NCBI GenBank assembly: GCA_029555385.1
Contig: JAKPSH010000291.1
Location: 1-47,921 of the forward strand
Direction: 5' to 3'
Origin: Pseudomonadota bacterium
GTDB lineage: Bacteria > Bdellovibrionota_C > UBA2361 > SZUA-149
DNA length: 47,921 nt
Made by a program: the position numbers and the translations under genes. The notes under the pieces are model-generated. The model ran no database searches and was not told the origin of the DNA. It saw only the letters and a list, made by a program, of their open reading frames with translations. Shown here piece after piece: positions 35,401 through 44,665 of this stretch. Positions within the stretch are counted from its first letter, which is position 1. Every line of letters begins with the position of its first letter.

Positions 35401-36579
35401 ATGAGAATCGCCTTATTCGCATGGGAAACGCTCCACTCGATACCAGTCGGCGGCGTTGCGGTTCATGTCACGGAGCTTGCTGCCGCTTTGCAGCGGCGCG
35501 GCCATGATGTGCATGTATTTTGCCGGATTGGTCCGGGTCAAAGCGGCTACGACTTGAGAGACGGCGTGCATTATCACCGCTGCCCTCTCGCTCTTCATCC
35601 TGACTTTGTCACTGAAATGAACAACATGTGCAACAGCTTTATGTGGCGTGTCGGGGAAACAGAAAAAGTAATCGGTGGTGCATTTGATATCTTCCACGGG
35701 CACGATTGGATGTGCACCAAGGCAATTGCACAAGCAAAGAATAACTGGGGCCGGCGTACGGTCCTGACAATTCACTCCACTGAATACGGCCGGTGCGGCA
35801 ACAACAACTATAACGGCAACTGCGATCGCGTGCGGTGGGTTGAGGCAGAAGGCACCTATATCGCTGACCGGGTAATTACAGTTTCTGGAGTGCTGGCGGA
35901 TGAAGTAAAATGGCTCTACCGCGTTCCGGATTGGAAGCTGCGCACCGTGCACAACGGCATTAATGTCCACCGTTTTGACGGCTACATCGACCCTTCGATT
36001 TGCCGCCGGACTTACGGCATTGGACCGACCGACCCCATGGCGCTTTTTGTCGGCCGGATGAGCCGCCAGAAAGGACCTGACTTGCTGCTTGAAGCTGTTC
36101 CCTACGTTCTGCCGCATCGCTGGAATGCCAAGTTTGTTTTTGTCGGTGACGGCGACATGCGCTGGAGCCTTGAACAGCGAGCGTGGCACATGGGTGTCGC
36201 GCAAGCCTGCCGGTTCCTTGGCGGAATGAACGCCAACAGTGATTTAGAAAACATTTACAAAAGTGCTGATGTCGTTTGCGTCCCCAGCCGCAACGAACCG
36301 TTCGGCATTGTCGTTCTTGAAGCATGGGCCGCGGGCAAACCAGTGCTTGCCACACATAACGGCGGCCCCCGGGAATTCGTCACACATGACAGGACCGGCT
36401 ACTTAATTTACGACAACCCAGGCTCCGTTGCTTGGGGGATTATGCAGATTTTCAACAATTTCGATCACGCCCGGTGGATGGGCGAACAAGGCCGGGCCAC
36501 GGCCGCTTACGGCTTTAGCTGGGATCGCATCGCCGGAGATACTGAAGGAATTTACCGGGAACTGGTCTGGTGGTGTTGA
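35401..36579 (+). CDS. GT4 family glycosyltransferase, glycogen-synthase-like
   Basis: 392 residues with two Rossmann-like domains. The N-terminal domain shows the glycine-rich loop IPVGGVAVHVTELAAAL, FHGHDWM and LTIHSTEYGR. The C-terminal nucleotide-sugar domain shows VGRMSRQKGPDLLLEA, VFVGDGDMR and the donor-site motif SRNEPFGIVVLEAWAAGKPV with its conserved acidic pair. A neighbouring GH57 amylase and GlgB branching enzyme suggest alpha-1,4-glucan synthesis from a nucleotide- or phospho-activated glucose, but the family also makes other glycosides. The ATG has AGGAA upstream. It converges with the periplasmic binding protein gene. Confidence 0.8.
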   Translation: MRIALFAWETLHSIPVGGVAVHVTELAAALQRRGHDVHVFCRIGPGQSGYDLRDGVHYHRCPLALHPDFVTEMNNMCNSFMWRVGETEKVIGGAFDIFHGHDWMCTKAIAQAKNNWGRRTVLTIHSTEYGRCGNNNYNGNCDRVRWVEAEGTYIADRVITVSGVLADEVKWLYRVPDWKLRTVHNGINVHRFDGYIDPSICRRTYGIGPTDPMALFVGRMSRQKGPDLLLEAVPYVLPHRWNAKFVFVGDGDMRWSLEQRAWHMGVAQACRFLGGMNANSDLENIYKSADVVCVPSRNEPFGIVVLEAWAAGKPVLATHNGGPREFVTHDRTGYLIYDNPGSVAWGIMQIFNNFDHARWMGEQGRATAAYGFSWDRIAGDTEGIYRELVWWC

Positions 36580-36646
36580 TTAGCCTCCGATACCGCCTTG
36601 TGAGATACCGCAGTTAGATGGGACAGCTAGCGTACTAATTATCTCC

Positions 36647-37747
36647 TTATTCCAGAATTCGGCTTGCGCGCACCTCGTGTATGGTGAGCGGCTGCTCTAA
36701 ATAGCGGTCACCTTCCGGAGAAACAACGAATCCATACGAACCGAAAGCTCCATTCTCCACTTTCTTTTCCAGAACCCGCTGCAGCAGATCTTTTCCACCG
36801 GCCGCGTCAGAAGCCGCTCCGTTCAGCATTCCGATCAAGTCGTAATACACGGCAGCCGTCCAAAGCACGTCGTCGTTGCCGAACCGCTGCAAATAGCGCC
36901 GGCGAAAGCTGGACGACACTCGCCCGGAGATAAACCACGCCCCATCAAGAGCTCCGCGAGCCATGGCGATCTCGCCTGCACTGTTCAGCGTATCGCAGCT
37001 AAATAGCGGTAGACTTAACCCTGCTCCCCGCGCCTGGCGGGCGAACTGTCCGACTTGACCAGAGTTCAAGCATAGTCCGATCGCATCTGCGCCTTTTGTG
37101 CTAATACGCGTCACTAATGCCCGAAAGTCATCCATATCCGGCGGAACTTCCTCAGCGACCGGCGTAGAGCCGCCAGAGAAAACAGTAAGCAGACCGGATT
37201 TGATGGAGTTCGAGTAATCATTTGCGGAAGTAACTACAGCAATTCTCCGATAACCCCTGCGCCGGGCCTCTTCACCCAGCAGCCGTCCTTGGCGTTTTCC
37301 ACTGGGAATCAGCCGCACAACCCAGCGCCTGCCTTGAGCGGCCTGTTCATCGCTCGCCCAAGCAAGAAGCGGCACACTCGCCGCCTCAGCAAGCGGAGCC
37401 ACGGCATTGGATGGAGGAGAACCAAGAACTACTACCAACTTCGCGCGGTCAATTTGCCACAACTTCCTGAATGCCGCAGCCGAACGCAGTGGCTTAAACT
37501 CATCATCTTCCCATATAATCCTGAACGGAGGCTCACCGCCGTCTTCGCGAGCCAGCGCGACACCGTTCTGCGCAGCAAGACCGTAGCGCGACGTTGGCCC
37601 GGTCAGCGGAGCAATAAAACCGATGGTGTTGCCGGTATCCGCGAAAACCGGCAGGCACGGCGCAAAACCGACAAAACCTGAGCACAAAATGCATAAGACC
37701 AGCGTACAGAAACAGCGCGGGAGAAACATGCATTTCAATAAAGGCAT
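36647..37747 (-). CDS. Periplasmic ligand-binding protein (Leu/Ile/Val-binding type)
   Basis: 366 residues. The N-terminus is a signal peptide (hydrophobic LVLCILCSGFVGFAP then VFADTGN). The mature protein has the type I periplasmic fold: TIGFIAPLTGPTSRYG, KLVVVLGSPPSNAVAPLAEA, then PLLAWASDE and RRIAVVTSANDYSN. This is the receptor family of branched-chain amino-acid ABC uptake systems and of some sensors. No permease or ATPase gene is present, so it may supply an unlinked transporter or a receptor. It lies 40 bp downstream of the GH57 gene on the same strand, so a sugar or amide ligand linked to glucan use is possible (inference). Confidence 0.8.
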   Translation of the reverse strand: MPLLKCMFLPRCFCTLVLCILCSGFVGFAPCLPVFADTGNTIGFIAPLTGPTSRYGLAAQNGVALAREDGGEPPFRIIWEDDEFKPLRSAAAFRKLWQIDRAKLVVVLGSPPSNAVAPLAEAASVPLLAWASDEQAAQGRRWVVRLIPSGKRQGRLLGEEARRRGYRRIAVVTSANDYSNSIKSGLLTVFSGGSTPVAEEVPPDMDDFRALVTRISTKGADAIGLCLNSGQVGQFARQARGAGLSLPLFSCDTLNSAGEIAMARGALDGAWFISGRVSSSFRRRYLQRFGNDDVLWTAAVYYDLIGMLNGAASDAAGGKDLLQRVLEKKVENGAFGSYGFVVSPEGDRYLEQPLTIHEVRASRILE

Positions 37748-37787
37748 CTACCCCCGCGCTCAACAATTTGAGGAAAAACAAACATCT

Positions 37788-39248
37788 TTAAATCCTGTTG
37801 ATAAATTCCTCAGCCCGCCGGCAAAGCTCCCGGCCATAGTCGGTCCACTGCCCCTGACCCCAGTAACGGAAGCAGCTTGTCTGCGCTGTCATCAGCAAGA
37901 AGAGCGCAGTACGGAAGCGATTGTCATTGTTGGGAATGTTTCCGCGCAGCACTTTCTCGTTGAACAACGAACTCGCTTTATCCATCGGTCCAAGCAGGTT
38001 CTCGTATCCCCTTACCCAAGAAATATTATTGGTCCAACTTCCGCCTTCCATATGAAAGCGGTGATCTTGCTGCTTTAGTTCGTTAATCACAGCATCCAGC
38101 CGGTCGCTGCCATCACCCGGCGAAAAACGCTCCCAAAGCTGCTGCTGCTTAATCGGCTGGAGCACCGGCAGATCCTCTTCCTTGATGCCCAGCGCAAATA
38201 GATACTCCAAGTACTCGCTGCCGTTTACCAGAGGAACATCGCTGCCGCTTGCCTGATTAACTACTTCATTATATTTCGGCGGAAACTCGTTCATCATCAC
38301 GCCGCCGTTTTCCCCGTCAGCAATTTGGGTGACAATTTGCGGAACTGACTTTCCCGCCAGGTCAACCCGGGAAAGCCCGCGTGCCTCGAAATAGGGCTGC
38401 ATCTGGCCAACAAGCTTGGTGTCACTTCCCTGCGTCTTGATCAGTGCAACGATGCTTGCCTCCTCTCCGCGGGAATTACGGCAAACCAGGCGGTGCGGAA
38501 GATGACGCTGCTGCACCCCCCAACCGTTGGCAAGTTCCACCGTATGCTCCTGCACCAAGACCCATTCAAAGCCGCACTCACGAAGCGTCCGCACAAATTC
38601 GTAGGCCACATCAGGGTGATTCGGCAGCGCCATTTCAGAAGGCGAAAAACCTTTGACCCGCCGGAGCGCATCGAGCCCAAAAAGCGCCGCAAAGTGATGC
38701 TGCCACGCGATAACGTGCAGCCGGAAATCCTGTACTGGCGTCGACGGCGCCACCGCATGGCCCCAAGGACAGCCGAGCCATTCAACACACCTGCGGTAAT
38801 CCGATTCGCAAGTAATCGTGCGCAAATGATCAATCACATCGTGCAGACCCATTTTGCGCACTCCGTGGAGCAATGTGCCGGAGTACTCGAGCATGATGCG
38901 GGGCTGCTTACCTTGATTCACCAAGTCAGGAATGATCCACCCCATGCGCTTATAGCAATTATGAAATACCGACGCATTGTGATTATCCCCGATACCCGGA
39001 TTCTCAAACATATTTTGGAGATTGCTGATAATATCAGCACTACGCAAATCTCCTCCGCCTGCGGGTATCAGCGGCTGGTGCATATGAAGCGCAACACAGC
39101 ACGCGCTTCTAATGCTGCCAAAATCAATTCCACATTCAGGGAGATAAAGTGCCTTACCGCAGCGGCCCTCTATTGCCTGACCAATTTGCGGTTCATATCC
39201 GGCGATATTGAGACAATTACCGTCAATATATTCGGGGATCGTGTTCAT
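37788..39248 (-). CDS. Glycoside hydrolase family 57 protein (alpha-amylase/glucanotransferase-like)
   Basis: 486 residues. GH57 features include the N-terminal CCVALHMHQPLIP (HQP motif), YSGTLLHGV, the WLGCPWGHAVAP block, GFSPSEMALPNH (candidate Glu nucleophile) and QIADGENGG (candidate Asp/Glu region). GH57 enzymes cleave or transfer alpha-1,4 or alpha-1,6 glucan linkages, and often lie beside glycogen synthases and branching enzymes, as here. No signal peptide is seen, so it acts in the cytoplasm on storage glucan (inference). It is divergent from glgB across about 200 bp. Confidence 0.85.
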   Translation of the reverse strand: MNTIPEYIDGNCLNIAGYEPQIGQAIEGRCGKALYLPECGIDFGSIRSACCVALHMHQPLIPAGGGDLRSADIISNLQNMFENPGIGDNHNASVFHNCYKRMGWIIPDLVNQGKQPRIMLEYSGTLLHGVRKMGLHDVIDHLRTITCESDYRRCVEWLGCPWGHAVAPSTPVQDFRLHVIAWQHHFAALFGLDALRRVKGFSPSEMALPNHPDVAYEFVRTLRECGFEWVLVQEHTVELANGWGVQQRHLPHRLVCRNSRGEEASIVALIKTQGSDTKLVGQMQPYFEARGLSRVDLAGKSVPQIVTQIADGENGGVMMNEFPPKYNEVVNQASGSDVPLVNGSEYLEYLFALGIKEEDLPVLQPIKQQQLWERFSPGDGSDRLDAVINELKQQDHRFHMEGGSWTNNISWVRGYENLLGPMDKASSLFNEKVLRGNIPNNDNRFRTALFLLMTAQTSCFRYWGQGQWTDYGRELCRRAEEFINRI

Positions 39249-39448
39249 CTGATGTTTCCCTTAAAATTTTGCAGCGTATGAAAAATCTTATCATAGCTGA
39301 AAGGTATGCGACAGCAGCGGCATAACCGCATTCTTTGCTGGGAGGAACCGGTGGAAAAAAACATAAAGGTGTAGCAGTATGGCCAGCCTTAAGGTTCGGC
39401 AGTTTCCTGCACGCTTATTCGATTCACGCACTTATGCCGGGAGGGAAA

Positions 39449-41356
39449 GTGAGCCACGACAAGAATATTTTCATCACTGAGTATGACCAATACCTGTTTC
39501 GCCAGGGCACACATTACCAAAGTTATGAAAAACTCGGTGCTCATCCATGCCGCTATCAAGGCCAGGATGGCGTGCGTTTTGCCGTTTGGGCGCCCAACGC
39601 GCATTTAGTAACAGTAACAGGCTGCTTTAATAATTGGGATTTTTTTCAACATAAGCTAGTTTGCATCGGCGACTCCGGGATTTGGGAAGGGTTCGTTCCC
39701 GGCGCCAAAGAAGGAGACTGCTACAAGTATTTCATTGAGAGCAAACACAACGGTTACCGTGTAGAAAAAGCCGACCCTTACGCCTTTTACGCCGAGCAGC
39801 CGCCAAAGAGCGCGTCTCGGATATGGAACATTAATAATTATGAGTGGGGCGACAGCGATTGGTTGCACAATCGCCCGAAGCGCAACTGGTATAAGGAGCC
39901 GATGTGCACTTACGAAATGCATCTCGCCTCGTGGAAACGCCATCCAAGCTGGTATTCGCTCAGCTACCGGGAGCTTGCCGAAGAACTCCCCAAATATCTG
40001 AACGAAATGGGTTTCACCCACGTCGAGTTGATGCCCATCACAGAATACCCGTTTGACGGGTCCTGGGGCTACCAGACAATCGGCTATTTTGCGCCGACGA
40101 GCCGCTTCGGCACGCCGCAGGATTTTATGTATTTAGTCGATAAGCTGCATCAGCACGGTATTTGCGTGATTCTCGACTGGGTGCCGGCGCATTTTCCACG
40201 CGACAATCATGGCCTGCATTATTTCGACGGCACGCATCTTTATGAGCACGAAGACGAACGGCTGGGCTTTCATCCGGATTGGGGCTCAAACATTTTTAAC
40301 TTCGGACGCACTGAAGTTGCAAACTTCCTGCTTTCGTCTGCATTGTTCTGGTTCGATAAATATCATATCGACAGCATCCGCATTGATGCCGTCGCCTCCA
40401 TGCTTTATCTCGATTATTCACGCCATGATGGAAATTGGCTGCCGAACCAGTTCGGCGGCAAGGAAAACATCGAGGCGATTTCGTTTTTGCGGCGGCTCAA
40501 TGAACTCATTTATGAACGCCATCCCGGCGCATTCACTGTTGCGGAGGAGTCTACGGCATGGACTATGGTATCGCGCCCCACATCAATGGGTGGTCTCGGC
40601 TTCGGCTTCAAGTGGAACATGGGCTGGATGAACGATACGCTGAGCTACATGAACAAGGAGCCGGTTCACCGGGCCTATCATCATAATCAGTTGACGTTCA
40701 GTATGCTCTATGCATTTCATGAGAACTTTATCCTGCCGCTCTCGCACGACGAAGTAACCCACGGCAAAGGATCTCTTCTCGGCAAGATGCCGGGCGATGA
40801 CTGGCAAAAGTTTGCCAATTTGCGCTGCTTCCTTGGTTACATTTACGGACACCCGGGCAAGAAGCTTCTCTTTCAAGGCTCCGAAATCGGCGAGTGGGAA
40901 GAGTGGTCGAACGAGCGCGAAGTGCGCTGGGAGCTTCTCCAGTGGCCCAATCACCGGGGAATTCAGCTTTGGCTGAAAGACTTGAATTATTTGCTCCAAC
41001 GCGAGCCCGCGCTCCATGAAATAGACCACGATTGGCGGGGTTTTGAATGGATCGACTGCCACGACTATCAGCAAAGCATCCTCAGCCTCGTGCGTTACGC
41101 AGAAAACCGCTCAGACTGCATGGTCGTAGTATGCAACTTCACACCGGTAGTGCGCGAAGGCTACAAGCTGGGCGTGCCTCAAGGGGGCCTCTGGCAGGAA
41201 GTCTTGAACAGCGATGCGGAGTGCTATTGGGGCTCCGGAATCGGAAACGGCGGCGCAATCTGCGCACTTGACGAGGGCGCACATGGCCGGCCGCATTCGC
41301 TAAGTCTCGTGCTTCCGCCGCTCGCTACGGTGTTTTTGAAACCGGCGGGGCAATGA
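39449..41356 (+). CDS. glgB: 1,4-alpha-glucan branching enzyme GlgB
   Basis: About 635 residues. The N-terminal CBM48-like domain shows GVRFAVWAPNAHLVTVTGCF. The GH13 catalytic barrel shows LMPITEYPFDGSWGYQ, DWVPAHFPRDNHGL, DSIRIDAVASMLYLDYSR (Asp nucleophile), FTVAEESTAW (Glu acid/base) and LPLSHDEVTHGKGSL (third Asp). A C-terminal all-beta domain follows. It cuts alpha-1,4 chains and rejoins them as alpha-1,6 branches in glycogen. The GTG at 39449 is chosen because GGGAGGG precedes it; ATGs at 39335 and 39434 are in frame but have weaker context. A 78-nt repeat copy follows 45 bp after the stop. Confidence 0.93.
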   Translation: MSHDKNIFITEYDQYLFRQGTHYQSYEKLGAHPCRYQGQDGVRFAVWAPNAHLVTVTGCFNNWDFFQHKLVCIGDSGIWEGFVPGAKEGDCYKYFIESKHNGYRVEKADPYAFYAEQPPKSASRIWNINNYEWGDSDWLHNRPKRNWYKEPMCTYEMHLASWKRHPSWYSLSYRELAEELPKYLNEMGFTHVELMPITEYPFDGSWGYQTIGYFAPTSRFGTPQDFMYLVDKLHQHGICVILDWVPAHFPRDNHGLHYFDGTHLYEHEDERLGFHPDWGSNIFNFGRTEVANFLLSSALFWFDKYHIDSIRIDAVASMLYLDYSRHDGNWLPNQFGGKENIEAISFLRRLNELIYERHPGAFTVAEESTAWTMVSRPTSMGGLGFGFKWNMGWMNDTLSYMNKEPVHRAYHHNQLTFSMLYAFHENFILPLSHDEVTHGKGSLLGKMPGDDWQKFANLRCFLGYIYGHPGKKLLFQGSEIGEWEEWSNEREVRWELLQWPNHRGIQLWLKDLNYLLQREPALHEIDHDWRGFEWIDCHDYQQSILSLVRYAENRSDCMVVVCNFTPVVREGYKLGVPQGGLWQEVLNSDAECYWGSGIGNGGAICALDEGAHGRPHSLSLVLPPLATVFLKPAGQ

Positions 41357-41400
41357 GATCGTTTGTGCTCTTGAAGGCAAAATAATCTCCAGCAGGACGC

Positions 41401-41478
41401 TGAAATAAGCGAACAAGTCTTGCCTCGGCTGTGCGGTCCAGAGGCTTTGCCCAGAGCGACCCTGCCGGGCGCTGAAGG
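41401..41478 (+). repeat. 78-nt dispersed intergenic repeat, copy 1
   Basis: This segment matches 44666-44743 over 78 nt without gaps, at roughly 80-85% identity by eye. Shared blocks include TGAAATAAGCGAA, GCCCAGAGCGA and CTGCCGGG-x-GCTGAAGG. It lies between the convergent glgB and CBS genes, 45 bp after the glgB stop. Confidence 0.85.
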
Positions 41479-41512
41479 CACGCCGCCATCCCACGGACTC
41501 CCTGGCGCAAAA

Positions 41513-41559
41513 GGTGAATGCTCTGCGGCCGCAGCTAAGTGCGCAACAGAGCATTCACC
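41513..41559. terminator. 13-bp perfect hairpin between convergent genes
   Basis: GGTGAATGCTCTG (41513-41525) pairs exactly with 41547-41559 over a 21-nt loop that contains GCGGCCGC. It lies between the stops of glgB and the CBS gene and may end transcription from both sides, though no U-tract follows in either direction. It could equally be part of the repeat element that precedes it. Confidence 0.5.
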
Positions 41560-41592
41560 ATTAACAAACTGCAAGCTGAAAGGATATCCCGG

Positions 41593-42042
41593 TTAGCGCA
41601 TACTGTGCCGGAGACTCATGCCGGTCGGCTCCGAGATATGCTTTAACATTCCGGAAATATTCATCCCGGTTTCGCGCGCGATATCCGCCTGCGACACGAT
41701 GCCGCAGCACATGTGGTTGCGATCGACTACCGGCACACGGCGGATTTGATTTTCCTCCATTACCTTGCAGCAACGATCCAAATCAGCATCCGGGCTCATC
41801 GTCACCACCGGCGTTGACATAGCTTCACGGACAGTCATCCGCTCTGCGTCTTTGCCCTCGGCAGCCACACGGCAGCAAATATCGCGGTCAGTAATTACAC
41901 CAACGAGCCTTCGCGATTCCAAACTTTCAACCACCGGCAGCACTCCGCAATCATTATCCGCCATCAATCGCGCGGCATCACCAATTTTAGAGCTGGGAGT
42001 GCAGCAGACCGGATCTTCTGTCATCACATCTATCACTTGCAT
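41593..42042 (-). CDS. CBS-domain pair protein
   Basis: About 149 residues made of two CBS repeats: VIDVMTEDPVCCTPSSKIGD to VGVITDRDICCRVAAEG, then VREAMSTPVVTMSPDADLD to CGIVSQADIARETG. Stand-alone CBS pairs bind adenosine nucleotides and act as energy sensors. An ATG at 42042 is chosen: AAAGGAGA lies about seven bases upstream, and the longer frame to 42102 lacks a site. Cysteines are unusually common (about seven), several in paired CC positions, which might allow metal or redox sensing (inference). It is divergent from the acetate-kinase fusion gene across 295 bp in which I see no other gene. Confidence 0.88.
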   Translation of the reverse strand: MQVIDVMTEDPVCCTPSSKIGDAARLMADNDCGVLPVVESLESRRLVGVITDRDICCRVAAEGKDAERMTVREAMSTPVVTMSPDADLDRCCKVMEENQIRRVPVVDRNHMCCGIVSQADIARETGMNISGMLKHISEPTGMSLRHSMR

Positions 42043-42337
42043 AAGCATTCTCCTTTGTTCTCTCCTCCATATCGCCTTGCAGGCAAGACTAAAGGATTGC
42101 ATTATCGCACCAGCTCTGCACCTCCAGGATTTCCGACTGCCGTTGCGCTAAATCAAACGGCTAGGGAACCTTAGGGACAAGACAGCTTCAACTGCCGCAA
42201 TAGTAATACAGCAGGGTGTTACAGCATCCAGCCCGCAGCGGGTTGCCACAAGCGGACAAACTGTACGTTTTAATGGGGAAGTAAGCATGGTATTTCATCA
42301 ATAACACTCGCTGCATTATTAATACCTGGGATCGATC

Positions 42338-44662
42338 ATGGAAAAGTCCGCAATTCTTGCTTTCCTTCAAAATCGAGTCGCACTGTTTAAAGATTTTCCA
42401 GCCGAGCGCCTCGGGGAACTTATCGAGAAATCGCGCGTAACGACATTCGAAGGCAAGGAAGCAATTATGGAGTGCGGTGAGGACGCGCGCTTTTTGGGAG
42501 TCCTGCTCCAGGGAGAAGCTGAAGCTTCCGTCACCGACAGCTCGGGGAGATCTGTGCATTTGTGGCCGCTTCGTGCCGGAGATATTTTCGGTGAAATTTC
42601 ACTGATGACCGGGAACAAGACGATTGCCAATATCGTCGGCATTACCCGCTGCACCGCCGTGCTTATTCCCCAGGAATTCTTTGCTACGGTGCTCGTCGCT
42701 CATCCTCCGGCGATTCGCTATTTCGCTCAGTCGATCACTGAGCGAACACGTTCCTGGGCATCCGCTCACGAACTGCAGGCTGAAGCGCTGCGCAAGAGCG
42801 GAGATCCTTACGGGCTTCAGCTTAAGACAGCCCATCCGGAAAAAATACTGGTGATTAATTGCGGATCGTCCTCGTTAAAGTACACCTTATTTGATACCGC
42901 CGATCCAACCAGGGTATTTCGCGGCGCGATCGAACGTCTGGGCACAGAAGCCGCCAAGCACATCTTGCGTTTCGGAACCGAGGAAAAAGTTTTAAAAGTT
43001 CCTCCCGGCAAGGCCGATCTCTCAGCAGCATTCAGCACTATGATTGATGCTTTGACCACAAAAGAATTTAACATTATCTGCGGGCCCCAGGAAATAAGCG
43101 CCGTCGGCCACCGGGTGGTGCATGGCGGAGACCGGCTAAACACACCTGTTATTATCGACGAAGAGGTAATCAGCGCAATCGAAGACGCCTCAGTCCTCGC
43201 GCCGCTGCACAATCCGGTTAACCTCGCCGGCATCAGGGAAGCGCAAAACTTGTTCCCGCACGTACCGCATGTCGCTGTTTTTGATACAGGTTTTCACCAC
43301 ACACTTCCTCCTTATGCCTACATGTACGGCCTGCCCTACGAATTGTACAAAGAAAAGAAGATCAGGCGCTACGGCTTTCACGGAACTTCCCACCTTTACG
43401 CATCCCTTCGCGCAGCCGAATTTCTCAAACGCTCATTCAATGAACTGGAAATCATCTCCTGCCATCTTGGCAACGGTGCTTCGCTCTGTGCGGTGGATCA
43501 TGGACGGTCCATTGATACCACGATGGGATTTACTCCGACGCAGGGATTGATTATGGGCACGCGCAGCGGCGATATCGACCCGGCAATCCTGCTTTACTTA
43601 ATGCGTTCAGAGGGAGCGTGTCTTGATCATCTGGAAACGCTGATTAACTATCAAAGCGGACTGAAGGGCATTTCCGGAATCTCAAATGATATGCGCGAAA
43701 TCGAAGCGGCCGCACACCAAGGCAACCACAGGGCGCTGCTTGCATTCAAAGCGTTTTGTTACCAGACGCGCAAGTACATCGGCGCTTACGTCGCCGCGAT
43801 GCAGGGCATTGACGCACTGATCTTCACCGGCGGCATTGGACAAGGCTCTGCGGGCGTACGGAGTTTGGTCTGCCAAGGTCTCGAATACATGGGGATCGTT
43901 ATTGACGAGCAGAGGAATCTGGCTATCGATGGATTCGCGGGTATTCATGACATCTCCTCCCCTGACGCCCGCGTGCGGGTGCTCGTCGTTCCGGCCGATG
44001 AGGAGCGCATGATTGCCCGCGAAACACTGCACACAGTGGCCTCGGGCTACATCAGCGCGCTAATCCGCGCCCAACAAGAGACCCCCGTGCCGGTTGAAGT
44101 ATCGGCGCATCACGTGCATCTGTCGCAAGCGCATGTCGAGGCACTTTATGGAACTGGCGCCCGGCTCACGCCTGTGCACGATTTGTCACAGCCCGGTCAA
44201 TATGCCTGCCGGGAAACCGTTAATCTCGTCGGCCCCAAAGGAAAAGTAGAGCGGGTGCGCGTCCTCGGACCGGCACGCCGGGAGACTCAGGTCGAAATCT
44301 CAATGACCGAACAGTTTAAACTGGGAATCAATGCACCGATTCGCGAATCGGGTGATTTGGAAAATACTCCGGGAATCACACTGGAGGGCCCGGCAGGCAG
44401 TGCGGACATCCCGCGGGGCGTGATTTGCGCTTTGCGCCATATTCACATGACTCCGGACGATGCGCTAAAGTTTGGCCTGCGCGACAAGTTCAAAGTACGT
44501 GTCCGTATTGAAGGTGACCGCGAACTGGTGTTTGGCGATGTGCTCGTGCGCGTAAACCCGGACTATCATCTGTCGATGCACATTGACACAGACGAAGCCA
44601 ATGCGGCCAACATCAGCGCCGGAGCAATCGGGAAAATTGAAGCTATTCAGACCAAGGACTAG
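42338..44662 (+). CDS. Fusion: cNMP-binding-like domain + acetate kinase + PduL phosphotransacylase
   Basis: 774 residues, three modules in one frame. Residues 1-145 form a CRP-like cyclic-nucleotide-binding fold (FLGVLLQGEAEASV, LRAGDIFGEISLMTG); the phosphate-binding Arg of the RSA motif is replaced (NKTIAN, Thr95). Residues 168-575 are a complete acetate kinase: NCGSSSLKY, Arg259, His291 (APLHNP), Asp316, RRYGFHGTSH (His348), GTRSGD (Arg409) and PADEERMIARET. Residues 584-774 are a PduL-type phosphate acyltransferase: SAHHVHLS, VHDLSQPGQYA, RVLGPARRETQVEIS, ALRHIHMTPDDA and HIDTDEANA, with zinc-type His at 592, 594, 701, 703 and 748. Together they convert acetyl-CoA, phosphate and ADP to acetate, CoA and ATP, or run in reverse. 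No shell genes of a microcompartment are nearby. The start ATG has weak GGGATC upstream. Confidence 0.93.
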   Translation: MEKSAILAFLQNRVALFKDFPAERLGELIEKSRVTTFEGKEAIMECGEDARFLGVLLQGEAEASVTDSSGRSVHLWPLRAGDIFGEISLMTGNKTIANIVGITRCTAVLIPQEFFATVLVAHPPAIRYFAQSITERTRSWASAHELQAEALRKSGDPYGLQLKTAHPEKILVINCGSSSLKYTLFDTADPTRVFRGAIERLGTEAAKHILRFGTEEKVLKVPPGKADLSAAFSTMIDALTTKEFNIICGPQEISAVGHRVVHGGDRLNTPVIIDEEVISAIEDASVLAPLHNPVNLAGIREAQNLFPHVPHVAVFDTGFHHTLPPYAYMYGLPYELYKEKKIRRYGFHGTSHLYASLRAAEFLKRSFNELEIISCHLGNGASLCAVDHGRSIDTTMGFTPTQGLIMGTRSGDIDPAILLYLMRSEGACLDHLETLINYQSGLKGISGISNDMREIEAAAHQGNHRALLAFKAFCYQTRKYIGAYVAAMQGIDALIFTGGIGQGSAGVRSLVCQGLEYMGIVIDEQRNLAIDGFAGIHDISSPDARVRVLVVPADEERMIARETLHTVASGYISALIRAQQETPVPVEVSAHHVHLSQAHVEALYGTGARLTPVHDLSQPGQYACRETVNLVGPKGKVERVRVLGPARRETQVEISMTEQFKLGINAPIRESGDLENTPGITLEGPAGSADIPRGVICALRHIHMTPDDALKFGLRDKFKVRVRIEGDRELVFGDVLVRVNPDYHLSMHIDTDEANAANISAGAIGKIEAIQTKD

Positions 44663-44665
44663 CCT

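Noticed and set aside
38493-39281. Rightward 262-codon frame opposite the GH57 gene
   Set aside because: The minus strand holds a conserved GH57 enzyme; this frame has no recognisable domain or start signal.
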